Of a stretch of DNA of 64,000 nucleotides, positions 53,008 to 61,294 are shown piece by piece (position 1 is the first letter of the stretch; every line of letters starts with the position of its first letter). A program made the position numbers and the translations under genes. Under the pieces are notes generated by a model. That model searched no databases, was not told the DNA's origin, and worked only from the letters and a program-made list of their open reading frames with translations. The stretch is taken from positions 3,400,501 through 3,464,500 of the forward strand of contig NC_011071.1 of assembly GCF_000020665.1 (NCBI RefSeq), read 5' to 3'. The stretch comes from Stenotrophomonas maltophilia R551-3 (lineage in GTDB: Bacteria; Pseudomonadota; Gammaproteobacteria; Xanthomonadales; Xanthomonadaceae).

Positions 53008-53955
53008 ATGCCGTTGAACGTCATCGTGGTGATGGATCCCATCGCCCACATCAAGATCGCCAAGGACACCACCTTCGCCATGCTGCTGGAAGCCCAGCGC
53101 CGCGGCCATGCCCTGCACTACGTGCGACCGGGCGGGCTGGCCCTGGAAGGCGGCGTGGCGGTGGCCCAGACCGCGCCGCTGCAGGTGCGCGACGACCCGG
53201 CTGGCTGGTATGAGCTGGGCGCGTTCAGCCGCACCGAATTCGGTCCCGGCCAGATCGTACTGATGCGCAAGGACCCGCCGGTCGACGCCGAGTACATCTA
53301 CGACACCCAGGTGCTGGACGTGGCTGCGGCGGCCGGTGCCTGCGTGGTCAACAACCCGCAGGGGCTGCGCGACTACAACGAGAAGCTGGCCGCCCTGCTG
53401 TTCCCGCAGTGCTGCCCGCCGACCCTGGTCAGCCGCGACGCCAAGGCGCTGAAGGCCTTCGCGCTGGAACACGGCCAGGCCGTGCTGAAGCCGCTGGATG
53501 GCATGGGCGGCCGCTCGATCTTCCGCAGCGGCCAGGGCGATCCGAACCTGAATGTGATCCTGGAAACGCTGACCGACGGCGGCCACAGGATGGCGCTGGC
53601 ACAGAAATTCATCCCGGACATCACCGCCGGCGACAAGCGCATCCTGCTGGTCGATGGTGAGCCGGTCGATTACTGCCTGGCGCGCATCCCGCAGGGCGAT
53701 GAATTCCGCGGCAACCTCGCCGCCGGCGGTCGCGGCGAAGGCCGCCCGCTGAGCGAGCGCGACCGCTGGATCGCCGCCCAGGTCGGGCCGGAGATGAAGC
53801 GTCGTGGCATGCGTTTCGTCGGCCTGGACGTGATCGGTGATTACCTGACCGAGGTCAACGTGACCAGCCCAACCTGCGTGCGCGAACTCGACGCACAGTA
53901 CGGCCTGAACATCGCTGGCACCCTGTTCGACGCGCTCGAGGCCGGCCTGCGCTGA
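53008..53955 (+). CDS. gshB: Glutathione synthetase
   Basis: A 315-residue ATP-grasp ligase joining gamma-glutamylcysteine and glycine. It starts with MPLNVIVVMDPIAHIKIAKD, where the family motif DPIxxIxxxKD is clear, and has YVRPGGL, MRKDPPVDAEYIYDTQVLD, KPLDGMGGRSIF (ATP-binding loop) and EVNVTSPTCVRELD at the C terminus. The ATG at 53008 starts the conserved strand. A 1-base overlap joins it to tonB. Divergent from the pilG promoter. Confidence 0.97.
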   Translation: MPLNVIVVMDPIAHIKIAKDTTFAMLLEAQRRGHALHYVRPGGLALEGGVAVAQTAPLQVRDDPAGWYELGAFSRTEFGPGQIVLMRKDPPVDAEYIYDTQVLDVAAAAGACVVNNPQGLRDYNEKLAALLFPQCCPPTLVSRDAKALKAFALEHGQAVLKPLDGMGGRSIFRSGQGDPNLNVILETLTDGGHRMALAQKFIPDITAGDKRILLVDGEPVDYCLARIPQGDEFRGNLAAGGRGEGRPLSERDRWIAAQVGPEMKRRGMRFVGLDVIGDYLTEVNVTSPTCVRELDAQYGLNIAGTLFDALEAGLR

Positions 53956-54839
53956 TGCCCCCCGCACCTGCCGTCCTGCCCCCGCCGCCGCGCGAAGCGC
54001 AACGGCTGGGGGCGACCATCGCGCTGTCGGTCCTGGTCCACGCCCTGCTGATCCTGGGCGTGGGCTTTGCCGTGAAGGGCGATGCGCCGCTGGTGCCGAC
54101 GCTGGAAGTGATCTTCAGCCAGACCCGCACCGCACTGACGCCCAAGCAGGCCGATTTCCTGGCCGCGGCCAGCCAGGAGGGCGGCGGCGAGCACGACCGC
54201 GCACAGCGCCCGCGCGACAACCAGGCCGGCATCGTGCCGCAGGCCCAGTCCGGGCTGAGCCCGGTGCCGCAACAGCAGCAATCGGCCGCGCCCGTGCCAC
54301 CGCCGCAGGCGCGGGTGGTCAGCAGCCGCAATGGCGAGGACACAGTGGTGCAGGCGCAATCGCGCCCCACCCCGCTGGAGCCGACGCCGGATGCGCCGAT
54401 GACCGCGCGCGAACAGCGTGATGCGGAAATGGCGCGCCTGGCAGCGGAAGTGCACCTGCGTTCTGCGCAGTACGCCAAGCGCCCGAACCGAAAATTCGTC
54501 TCCGCCAGTACGCACGAATATGCCTATGCCAATTACCTTCGCGCGTGGGTCGACCGCGCCGAGCAGGTGGGCAACCTGAACTATCCGGACGAGGCGCGGC
54601 AGCGCCGTCTCGGCGGCCAGGTGGTGATCAGCGTGGGCGTGCGCCGCGATGGCAGCGTGGAAAGCAGCCGCATCCTGCGTTCGAGCGGGACGCCGTTGCT
54701 GGACGAAGCTGCGCTGCGGGTGGTGCAGCTGGCACAGCCGTTCCCGCCGCTGCCGAAGACCGAAGACGAGATCGATATCCTGCAGGTCACGCGTACGTGG
54801 GTGTTCCTGCCGGGCGGCGCCCTGCGCGACGATCGGTAG
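53955..54839 (+). CDS. tonB: TonB-family energy transducer
   Basis: A 294-residue protein bridging the inner-membrane ExbB-ExbD motor to outer-membrane receptors. It has a short cytoplasmic start, one membrane helix (about residues 19-40; SVLVHALLILGVGFAV, with the usual S and H positions), a proline/glutamine-rich periplasmic spacer, and a C-terminal TonB domain (YPDEARQRRLGGQVVISVGV, RILRSSGTPLLDEAALRVVQ). The spacer is shorter on proline than in classical TonB. It begins on the last base of gshB, so the two are co-translated. exbB and exbD are not in the window. Confidence 0.9.
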   Translation: MPPAPAVLPPPPREAQRLGATIALSVLVHALLILGVGFAVKGDAPLVPTLEVIFSQTRTALTPKQADFLAAASQEGGGEHDRAQRPRDNQAGIVPQAQSGLSPVPQQQQSAAPVPPPQARVVSSRNGEDTVVQAQSRPTPLEPTPDAPMTAREQRDAEMARLAAEVHLRSAQYAKRPNRKFVSASTHEYAYANYLRAWVDRAEQVGNLNYPDEARQRRLGGQVVISVGVRRDGSVESSRILRSSGTPLLDEAALRVVQLAQPFPPLPKTEDEIDILQVTRTWVFLPGGALRDDR

Positions 54840-54849
54840 GGGTTTGTTG

Positions 54850-54868
54850 CCCGGGCCTGCGGCCCGGG
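54850..54868. terminator. Candidate terminator hairpin after tonB
   Basis: CCCGGGCC-TGC-GGCCCGGG, 11 bases after the stop. No T-run follows, so the call is tentative. The gene-free stretch 54840-55239 holds this hairpin, a GTAG-type repeat and element copy E. Confidence 0.4.
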
Positions 54869-54964
54869 ACCCGCAGAGGCAACGGCCACAGCCGAAGCAA
54901 CAGCAGAAGCGGCGGCAGAGATGCCGCCCCACCTCTGACAGATCGCGGCGCATTTTTGCTATTG

Positions 54965-55010
54965 GTAGGTGTCGACCTTGGTCGACACACATCCACGCCA
55001 CGCGTGGATG
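54965..55010. repeat. GTAG-type repeat plus adjoining hairpin
   Basis: GTAGGTGTCGACCTTGGTCG followed by ACAC (54965-54988) is a single GTAG unit, and CATCCACGC-CAC-GCGTGGATG (54990-55010) is a second hairpin. The latter is unlike other units in the window. Confidence 0.65.
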
Positions 55011-55090
55011 CGAGCGAAGCGACCCGCTTTTGACTTTGATTTTCTTTTTTGATTTTCCGCGGCGGACGCACACGGAAACTGTCAGAGGCG

Positions 55091-55185
55091 GGGCGGGGTG
55101 GGGTCGCGGGGGTGTCCGCGGCATGGATGCCGCGGCCAAGCCCCTGGGACGGGTTCACGGCGTCCCCCGCGAGCCCACCCCGCCC
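55091..55185 (-). repeat. Composite stem-core element, copy E (downstream of tsaB)
   Basis: Arms 55091-55112 and 55164-55185 pair over 22 bases with one mismatch. Read on the minus strand the core is ACGCCGTGAACCCGTCCCAG then the hairpin CCGCGGCA-TCCA-TGCCGCGG. Its upstream flank (55186-55240) reaches into the tsaB stop codon; the far side has CTGACAGTTTCC (55076-55087) and a purine-rich tract (55030-55056). Confidence 0.88.
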
Positions 55186-55239
55186 GGCCCAGCGCGGCTT
55201 CTGCTCTTGCCTTCAGCAACCACCCCCGCCACGAGGGGC

Positions 55240-55953
55240 TCAGCCGTTGGCCTTCGCCTTCGCCTCGCGCGCGGCCTGCTGCTCGACCAGGGTCAATGCC
55301 ACGTTGTCGCGCAGGTACGCCGGCTCCACCTTCTCCGGCGCAATGGCTTCGCCACGTGCGAAGGCTGGCACCGCCAGCGTCAGCAGATCCGACGCGCGCG
55401 GCAGTGCAGTGGCATCGAATCCGCGCAGGCCAGCACCGAGCTGCGCCACCAGTGCGCCCTCGGCCGCACCGAAACCGGTGCCGACGCCGTAGGCAGCCAG
55501 CCCTTCCGGCAACGCCACCACAGCAGGTGCGCACACGCGTTCGGCATCGCGTGCCACCGGCAGGCCGTCCACGCGCTCAAAGCGCGCGACGTACAACTCA
55601 CCCATGCGCGCGTCGATTGCCGAAACTATCTGGTTTTCTTCGACCGGCGCGCGCAGCGCCAGTACCTGCAGCGTCGAGACCGGCAGCAGCGGGCGGTCCA
55701 GCGCCAGCGCGATACCCTGCGCAATGGCGATCGCCAGACGCACGCCGGTGAACGCACCGGGGCCACGGCTGAGCGCGATGCCGTCCAGTTGGCGGCGGCT
55801 GATGCCGGCTTCGGCCAGCAGCGCCTCGGCCCATGGCAGGCTCAGTTCGGCATGCCGGCGCGGGGCGATCTCGAAACGTTCCAGCACCTGCCCATCCACA
55901 TGCAGGGCAACGGAACAGGCTTCGGTGGCGGTTTCAAAAGCGAGCAGTTTCAT
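55240..55953 (-). CDS. tsaB: tRNA threonylcarbamoyladenosine biosynthesis protein TsaB
   Basis: A 237-residue partner of TsaD in making t6A at position 37 of ANN-decoding tRNAs. The ASKHA-fold start LLAFETATEACSVALHVDG, then ALSRGPGAFTGVRLAIAIAQG and the loop DARMGELYVA are clear. The last residues (AKANG) and the TGA stop are encoded by bases that match the boundary motif of the composite repeat, so the repeat has supplied the C terminus. It follows the yoaA/dinG-like gene with a 9-base gap. Confidence 0.94.
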   Translation of the reverse strand: MKLLAFETATEACSVALHVDGQVLERFEIAPRRHAELSLPWAEALLAEAGISRRQLDGIALSRGPGAFTGVRLAIAIAQGIALALDRPLLPVSTLQVLALRAPVEENQIVSAIDARMGELYVARFERVDGLPVARDAERVCAPAVVALPEGLAAYGVGTGFGAAEGALVAQLGAGLRGFDATALPRASDLLTLAVPAFARGEAIAPEKVEPAYLRDNVALTLVEQQAAREAKAKANG

Positions 55954-55962
55954 CGGATCAGG

Positions 55963-58008
55963 TCAGAACAGGGGGAACGTGGCGCCGGGTGCCGGTTGCG
56001 GGCCCGCCGCAACAGCGGACGGAGCAGCAGCATCGGCCACGGGTGCCCATTGTGGCGTAAAGAAGGCCTGCACATCGGCCAGGCTGCGGGTACGCCGGAA
56101 CGGCGGCAGCGAATCGAGGAAGACCCGGCCATAGCCCCGGTTGAGCAGGCGCGGGTCGCACAGCACCAGTACGCCACGATCGCTCTCACTGCGGATCAGG
56201 CGGCCGACGCCCTGCTTCAGCGCGATCACGGCCTGAGGCAACTGCTCGTCGCGGAACGGGTTGCCCCCCTGGCTGCGGATCGCCTCCAACCGCGCCTCGT
56301 ACACCGGGTCATCCGGCGCCGCGAACGGCAGCTTGTCGATCATCACCACGCTCAGCGCTTCGCCGACCACGTCCACACCCTCGCGGAAGCTGGCCGAGCC
56401 GAGCAGCACGCCGTTGCCGGATTCGCGGAAGCGCTGCAGCAGCGTCGCGCGTGGCGCCTCGCCCTGCACGAACAACGGCCATGGCCCGTCGCGCAATGCC
56501 TCGGCCGCCTCACGCAGGGCGCGATGCGAAGCAAACAGCAGGAATGCCCTGCCCTGCGACGCCTGCAACACTGGCCGCAGGCTCTGGATCAGTGCGGTAC
56601 CGAAACCGCGCGCGGCGGGATCGGGCAGGCCCTCGGGCATGTAGCACAGCGCCTGCTCAGGCCAGTTGAACGGACTCGGCTGCACCAGCGTGTGCGGATC
56701 GTCCAGGCCCAGGCGGGTGGCGATGTGATCGAAACCACCGCCCACGGTCAGCGTTGCCGAAGTGAAGATCCACGCGGCACGGCTGCGCTCGCGATGCTCA
56801 CGCAACGGACCGGACACATCCATCGGCGTGCGCTGGCAACGGAAACCACGCGGCGTAAGCTCGTACCAGAGCACATCGGCCGCACTGTTCGCTTCCGACG
56901 GATCGGTGTCGAAATCGAGAGTGGGTTCGTCATCGCCCAGCCAGCGGCTGAGCCGCGAGACCGCCTCGCGCGCCCGCGCATGGCAGGCATCCAGGCCGGC
57001 CGCCGCTTCGCGCAGCGGCTGCAGTGCCTGCTCCAGCATCACCAGGCCCGCCATCACCGTATCGAAGCCGTCACGTACCTGCGGCATCGCCAACGCACGC
57101 CACTGCGTGCCACGCGACGGCAGCCCTTCCATCGCCGATCGCAACGCCAGCAGCGCCTGCTGCAGCTGATCGACCGGCTCCTGCAGGGCCGACTGTGCGC
57201 CACCCACGCCACGTGCTTCGGCCAGGCAGTCGCGTCCCAGCTCCTGCCACGGGCGCATGCCGAAGCCTTCGCCAAAAAACTGCGCGGCCAATTCGGGCAG
57301 CTGATGCGCCTCGTCGATGACGAAGGCCTGTGCACCGGGCAACAGCTCACCGAAGCCGTCCTGCTTCAGCGCCAGATCGGCCAGCAGCAGGTGATGGTTG
57401 ACCACCACCACATCGGCGGCCTGCGCGCGTTGCCGCGCGCGCACCACGAAGCAGTCATCCCAGAACGGGCAATCGGTGCCCAGGCAGTTGTCGACAGTGG
57501 AAGTGACCATCGGCAGCAATGGGGAGTCGTCGGCCAACCCGTCGAGCTCGGCGATGTCACCGAACTCCGAGCGACCGGACCAGGCCAGGATCCGCTGGAA
57601 CTGCGCTGCCTGTTCGGGGCTGGAAAAACGCGGCTCTCCACGCGCCTGCTGCAGGCGGTAGCGGCACAGGTAATTCGCACGCCCCTTCAGCAGCGCACTG
57701 CGCAGGCCGACCCCGAGCGCCTGGCGCACGCGCGGCAGATCGCGGTGGTAGAGCTGGTCCTGCAGCGCACGGGTGCCGGTGGAGATGATGGTACGCAGCC
57801 CGGACAGCAGCACCGGCACCAGATAGGCGAAGGTCTTGCCGGTGCCGGTACCGGCTTCGGCCAGCAACAGATCACGCTGCTGCAACGCGTCGGCGATCGC
57901 TTCGGTCAGGCGCAGCTGTGCGGGACGCGGGACGAAGGCATCCAGGTGCGAGGCGAGCGCGCCGCCGTCGCTGAGGGCTTCGCGGCTGGCATGGACAAGG
58001 TCGGACAT
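55963..58008 (-). CDS. yoaA: DinG/YoaA-type ATP-dependent helicase with Fe-S cluster
   Basis: A 681-residue superfamily-2 (XPD-like) DNA helicase acting in repair or replication-stress tolerance. Walker A is EAGTGTGKTF (K58), the DEAH box is IDEAHQLP (D232-H235), and four cysteines C115, C175, C180 and C186 between them (YLCRYRL, NCLGTDCPFWDDCF) hold the [4Fe-4S] cluster. Later motifs include IFTSATLT and GVGRLIRSESDRGVLV. Length is closer to YoaA than to DinG, so YoaA is favoured but not proven. The ATG at 58008 begins MSDLVHASREALSDGG. Downstream it overlaps nothing; tsaB follows at 9 bases. Confidence 0.92.
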   Translation of the reverse strand: MSDLVHASREALSDGGALASHLDAFVPRPAQLRLTEAIADALQQRDLLLAEAGTGTGKTFAYLVPVLLSGLRTIISTGTRALQDQLYHRDLPRVRQALGVGLRSALLKGRANYLCRYRLQQARGEPRFSSPEQAAQFQRILAWSGRSEFGDIAELDGLADDSPLLPMVTSTVDNCLGTDCPFWDDCFVVRARQRAQAADVVVVNHHLLLADLALKQDGFGELLPGAQAFVIDEAHQLPELAAQFFGEGFGMRPWQELGRDCLAEARGVGGAQSALQEPVDQLQQALLALRSAMEGLPSRGTQWRALAMPQVRDGFDTVMAGLVMLEQALQPLREAAAGLDACHARAREAVSRLSRWLGDDEPTLDFDTDPSEANSAADVLWYELTPRGFRCQRTPMDVSGPLREHRERSRAAWIFTSATLTVGGGFDHIATRLGLDDPHTLVQPSPFNWPEQALCYMPEGLPDPAARGFGTALIQSLRPVLQASQGRAFLLFASHRALREAAEALRDGPWPLFVQGEAPRATLLQRFRESGNGVLLGSASFREGVDVVGEALSVVMIDKLPFAAPDDPVYEARLEAIRSQGGNPFRDEQLPQAVIALKQGVGRLIRSESDRGVLVLCDPRLLNRGYGRVFLDSLPPFRRTRSLADVQAFFTPQWAPVADAAAPSAVAAGPQPAPGATFPLF

Positions 58009-58114
58009 CAGAGGGAAAGGATACCCGGCCGGGCGCTGCCCGGCACCCGTTTCAAGCCAGAGCACCAGCAACAGCAACAGCGGTGTTCATGGCTCTGGGT
58101 TGTACTGGGGACTG

Positions 58115-58228
58115 GCAGGGGACTGTGGGTTTGCGGGGACGCCGTAAACCCACCCCGCCCGGCCCAGCGCGGCTTTTGCTTCTGGCTTCAGCGATCAACC
58201 CACAACCACGAGGGGCTGCGCCGTTGGC
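58115..58228 (-). repeat. Composite element, copy F (degenerate core, intact flank; downstream of the lpoP-like gene)
   Basis: GTGGGTTT/AAACCCAC (about 58125-58152) encloses a core with only ACGCCGTAAACC left; the TCCA hairpin is lost. The right flank matches copy E over about 78 bases (58150-58228 against 55175-55252), and the boundary motif is followed by GGAAAC before the lpoP-like stop. Confidence 0.75.
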
Positions 58229-58235
58229 CGGAAAC

Positions 58236-58772
58236 TCAGTACCGCTTGATCCCCGGCACAGTGCAGCCTTCAATCTGCGCATGCGCGGACACTGCGTTCT
58301 CCTTCTCGCCGCGCGCCAGACGCGACTGCTCGATCGTCGCCCAGTGCCGGCGGCACAGCGGCCCGGTCTTCGAGCCCAGATCAACGGCCTTGCGCGCGAA
58401 CGTCTCCGCCTGTGCCCATTGGCCCTGCAACAGCGCCAGCTCGGCACGCTCCTGCAACACCGCCGGGTCACCGGCCACGATCTCCAGCGCATGGTCCAGG
58501 CTGCTGGATGCGCCAGCCAGGTCGTTGGCCTGGCGCTGGGCCTGCGCGGCCAGGCGCAGGTCTTCCACCTGCGAATCACGCAGCGGCTGCACCGACAGTT
58601 CCTTGTCGTCCGGGCCTGCTGCGGCGTCGACTGCGGCCAAGCGCTGCGCCGGCGTCGTGGTATCCACCGGCTTGACCACCGGCGGCGGGCTGCTCACGCA
58701 GGCGGCCAAGGCCAGGCTGAGGCCGGTCAGGGCCAGGGGCTGCAGCAGGGATCGGATGTTCATCGGCATCAT
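58236..58772 (-). CDS. TPR-like lipoprotein downstream of mrcB (LpoP-type candidate)
   Basis: A 178-residue protein with a lipoprotein signal (LTGLSLALAAC, lipid cysteine near residue 25) and a helical C-terminal part with TPR-like repeats (AAQAQRQANDLAGASSSLDH, ALLQGQWAQAETFARKAVDL). The gene overlaps mrcB by 4 bases (ATGA). In Pseudomonas aeruginosa the mrcB-linked TPR lipoprotein LpoP activates PBP1B, and this gene has the same place, size and domain type; LpoB/LpoA play this role in E. coli. The link to LpoP is inference. The third ATG, at 58763, is another possible start. Confidence 0.75.
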   Translation of the reverse strand: MMPMNIRSLLQPLALTGLSLALAACVSSPPPVVKPVDTTTPAQRLAAVDAAAGPDDKELSVQPLRDSQVEDLRLAAQAQRQANDLAGASSSLDHALEIVAGDPAVLQERAELALLQGQWAQAETFARKAVDLGSKTGPLCRRHWATIEQSRLARGEKENAVSAHAQIEGCTVPGIKRY

Positions 58773-61210
58773 CGGCTCGGAGGAGGTGTGGCCGCGGCGG
58801 GTGCCGCGGCAGGTTCAGCAGGCGGCTCGGGCTTTCGGTCCAGGCCGAACCAGCTGCGCCAGCCGCCGCCCTCACCTTCGGCCCCACCCTGCCCATCCGG
58901 CGACACCGCCGGCGCACACGGCGCATAGGCCGGTGCATAACCCACTACGAACGGGAAGCGACGCGCGCCCGGGCAACCATCGTCGGTAGTGTTCATGCCG
59001 GTGGCGGCCACCGACTGCCAGTCCAGGCCCTTGTTGCTGACCCGCAGCGGGGCACTCGGCAGGCGCTGGAAGATGCCCGACCACACCCGCATCGCACCGG
59101 TGGCACCGTACAGGCCGGCCTGCTCGTTCTGGTCGTTGCCCATCCAGATCACCGCCAGGTGGTCACCGGTGTACCCGGCGTACCAACTGTCGCGACCATC
59201 GTTGGTGGTACCGGTCTTGCCCGCCGGCTGCAGGCGGCCGAGGCCATCGGCGTTCAGGCGCTGCGCGGTGCCGCTGGCGACCACCTGCTGCAGGCCGACG
59301 CTGATCAGATTGGCGGCGATCGAGTCACCTTCCTGCGCCGGCGCCGGGGTCTTGTCGTAGCGCTTGAGCAGCTTGCCCTGCGGATCGAGCACGCCACGCA
59401 CCGCGTGCAACGGTTGGATCTCGCCACCCGAAGCCAGGAACTGGTACAGCTGCGCCATCGCGTAGGGGCTCTGGTCGGTCGAACCGAGGATCACCGCCGG
59501 ATTCGCCTCGGCCTTGATCCCGGCCAGCACGTGGATCAGCTGGGTCACGCGCTCGGGGCCGACCTGCATGCCCACGCGCACCGTGGCCTGATTGTAGGAA
59601 TGCGCCAGCGCGTCGATCAGGCGCACCGTGCCGTGGCTGCGGTTGTCGGCATTGCCGGGATTCCAGTTGCGGCCGCGGCCGAGCTGCACGGTCACCGGTG
59701 AATCGTCGACCCAGCTGGCCAGCGAGTAGCGGTCCGGCTGTGCCAGCGCCAGCAGGTACACGAACGGCTTGAGCAGCGAGCCGACCGGGCGCTGTGCCTC
59801 GATGGCGCGGTTGAAGCCGACTTCGGAGACCTCGCGGCTGCCGATCACCGCCAGCACGTCGCCGTTGTGCACATCGGTCAGCACCATGCCGGCCTGCAGC
59901 TCCGGCCGGCGCTTGCTCTCCAGCGACTTGATGGTGCGGGTGACCGCGCCTTCGGCATAGGCCTGGGCGGACGGCGACATGCCGCTCATCACGCTCAGGC
60001 CCGCGCCCTGCAGTGCCGATTCCGGATAGTCATGGCCAAGCTGGCGACGGACCAGATCGACGTAGGCCGGGAAGCGGTTGGCAGCGACCAGGCCCGGGGT
60101 CTTGGGCACGCCGAGCGGCGCCTTGAGGGCGCGCTGGTACTCGGCATCGTCGATCAGGGTTGCCTCGTGCAGCTTGCCCAGCACGAAGTTGCGGCGATCC
60201 AGCGCGCGTTCCGGGTTGCGACGCGGATCGTAGAAGGAGGGGCCCTTGACCAGGCCGATCAGCAACGCGATCTGCTCGGTTTCCAGCGACGACAGGTCGC
60301 GGCCGAACCAGAATTCGGCACCGGAGGACATGCCGTGGATGGCCTGGCTGCCGCGCTGGCCCAGGTACACCTGGTTGAGGTAGGCCTCGAAGATGGTGCG
60401 CTTGTCGTAGCGCGCTTCCATGATCAGCGCGTAGAGCACTTCATTGAACTTGCGGGTGACCGTCTGTTCCTTGCCAATACCGAGCAGGCCGCTGCGGGCC
60501 AGCTGCTGGGTCAGGGTGGAAGCACCCTGGCGGCTCTGGCCGCCGGAACGAATCGTCACCCACACCGCACGCGCGATGCCGGACAGATCGATGCCGTGAT
60601 GGCGGTTGAAGTCCTTGTCCTCCACCGCCTGCAGGCCGGTCACCAGCAGGTCAGGTGCCTCATCCATGCGGATCAGGCGGCGCTCTTCCTGCTTCTGCCC
60701 GTACAGGGTGGCGATACGCGCCGGATCCAGCCGCGCGGCCTTCAGTGCCTTGCGACTGCCAGCGTCACGCAGCGAGGCGATGCCTCCATCGGCCAGCGAC
60801 AGCTCGACACGACGCGCGGCGACCACGCCATCCACGTCGTTGTAGCCACGGCTGGAGATGACGAAACGGCCGCCGTTCACGGCGTAGGTCGCCGGCTCCT
60901 TGCCCTGCCCGTCATCGCGGTAGGCGGAGGCGGCCAGCTCGGTCTTCAGGGTGGACGCGTCCATCGCCTTGCCGGGCGTGAGCACCAGCGGGCGTGCATA
61001 GACCCGCGTCGGGATCTGCCAGCGCAGTTCGCCGAAGCGCTGGGTCACCTGCTGGTTCAGGTACAGCGTATAGGGAATCAGGAAACCCAATCCCAACGCG
61101 ACCGCTGCCATGCTCCAGGTGATCAGGCGGCGCCGCCACAGGGGGCTGTTGTCCTGCTGGTCGTCGTCGTCGAAATCGTCGATGTCGTCGGAATCGTAGC
61201 GTCGGGGCAC
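58769..61210 (-). CDS. mrcB: Bifunctional penicillin-binding protein 1B
   Basis: An 813-residue class-A PBP. An acidic cytoplasmic head (DSDDIDDFDDDDQQDN) precedes one membrane helix (about residues 29-50). The UB2H-like part is followed by the GT51 domain with catalytic E197 (AVEDKDFNRHHG) and RQGASTLTQQLARSG. The transpeptidase has S478-LLK (SxxK), SYN and K665-TGT. The C-terminal tail is proline/alanine-rich. It is followed by a TPR lipoprotein (overlap 4 bases) that may activate it. First gene of mrcB-lpoP-like; the yoaA/dinG-tsaB pair follows after element F. Confidence 0.96.
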   Translation of the reverse strand: MPRRYDSDDIDDFDDDDQQDNSPLWRRRLITWSMAAVALGLGFLIPYTLYLNQQVTQRFGELRWQIPTRVYARPLVLTPGKAMDASTLKTELAASAYRDDGQGKEPATYAVNGGRFVISSRGYNDVDGVVAARRVELSLADGGIASLRDAGSRKALKAARLDPARIATLYGQKQEERRLIRMDEAPDLLVTGLQAVEDKDFNRHHGIDLSGIARAVWVTIRSGGQSRQGASTLTQQLARSGLLGIGKEQTVTRKFNEVLYALIMEARYDKRTIFEAYLNQVYLGQRGSQAIHGMSSGAEFWFGRDLSSLETEQIALLIGLVKGPSFYDPRRNPERALDRRNFVLGKLHEATLIDDAEYQRALKAPLGVPKTPGLVAANRFPAYVDLVRRQLGHDYPESALQGAGLSVMSGMSPSAQAYAEGAVTRTIKSLESKRRPELQAGMVLTDVHNGDVLAVIGSREVSEVGFNRAIEAQRPVGSLLKPFVYLLALAQPDRYSLASWVDDSPVTVQLGRGRNWNPGNADNRSHGTVRLIDALAHSYNQATVRVGMQVGPERVTQLIHVLAGIKAEANPAVILGSTDQSPYAMAQLYQFLASGGEIQPLHAVRGVLDPQGKLLKRYDKTPAPAQEGDSIAANLISVGLQQVVASGTAQRLNADGLGRLQPAGKTGTTNDGRDSWYAGYTGDHLAVIWMGNDQNEQAGLYGATGAMRVWSGIFQRLPSAPLRVSNKGLDWQSVAATGMNTTDDGCPGARRFPFVVGYAPAYAPCAPAVSPDGQGGAEGEGGGWRSWFGLDRKPEPPAEPAAAPAAATPPPSR

Positions 61211-61294
61211 GGGAATGCTGGAAGGTAGGGTCTGGCGAGTCTAACGCAGGCACTGCGGTGGCTGGCAGGCGGTGGCCCGCGGTTTCACTGCAGT

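Noticed and set aside
54649..58989. A 1446-codon plus-strand open frame running from tonB through element E and across tsaB, yoaA and the lpoP-like gene
   Set aside because: It crosses several well-supported minus-strand genes and two repeat elements, has no family features, and is low in protein-like composition.
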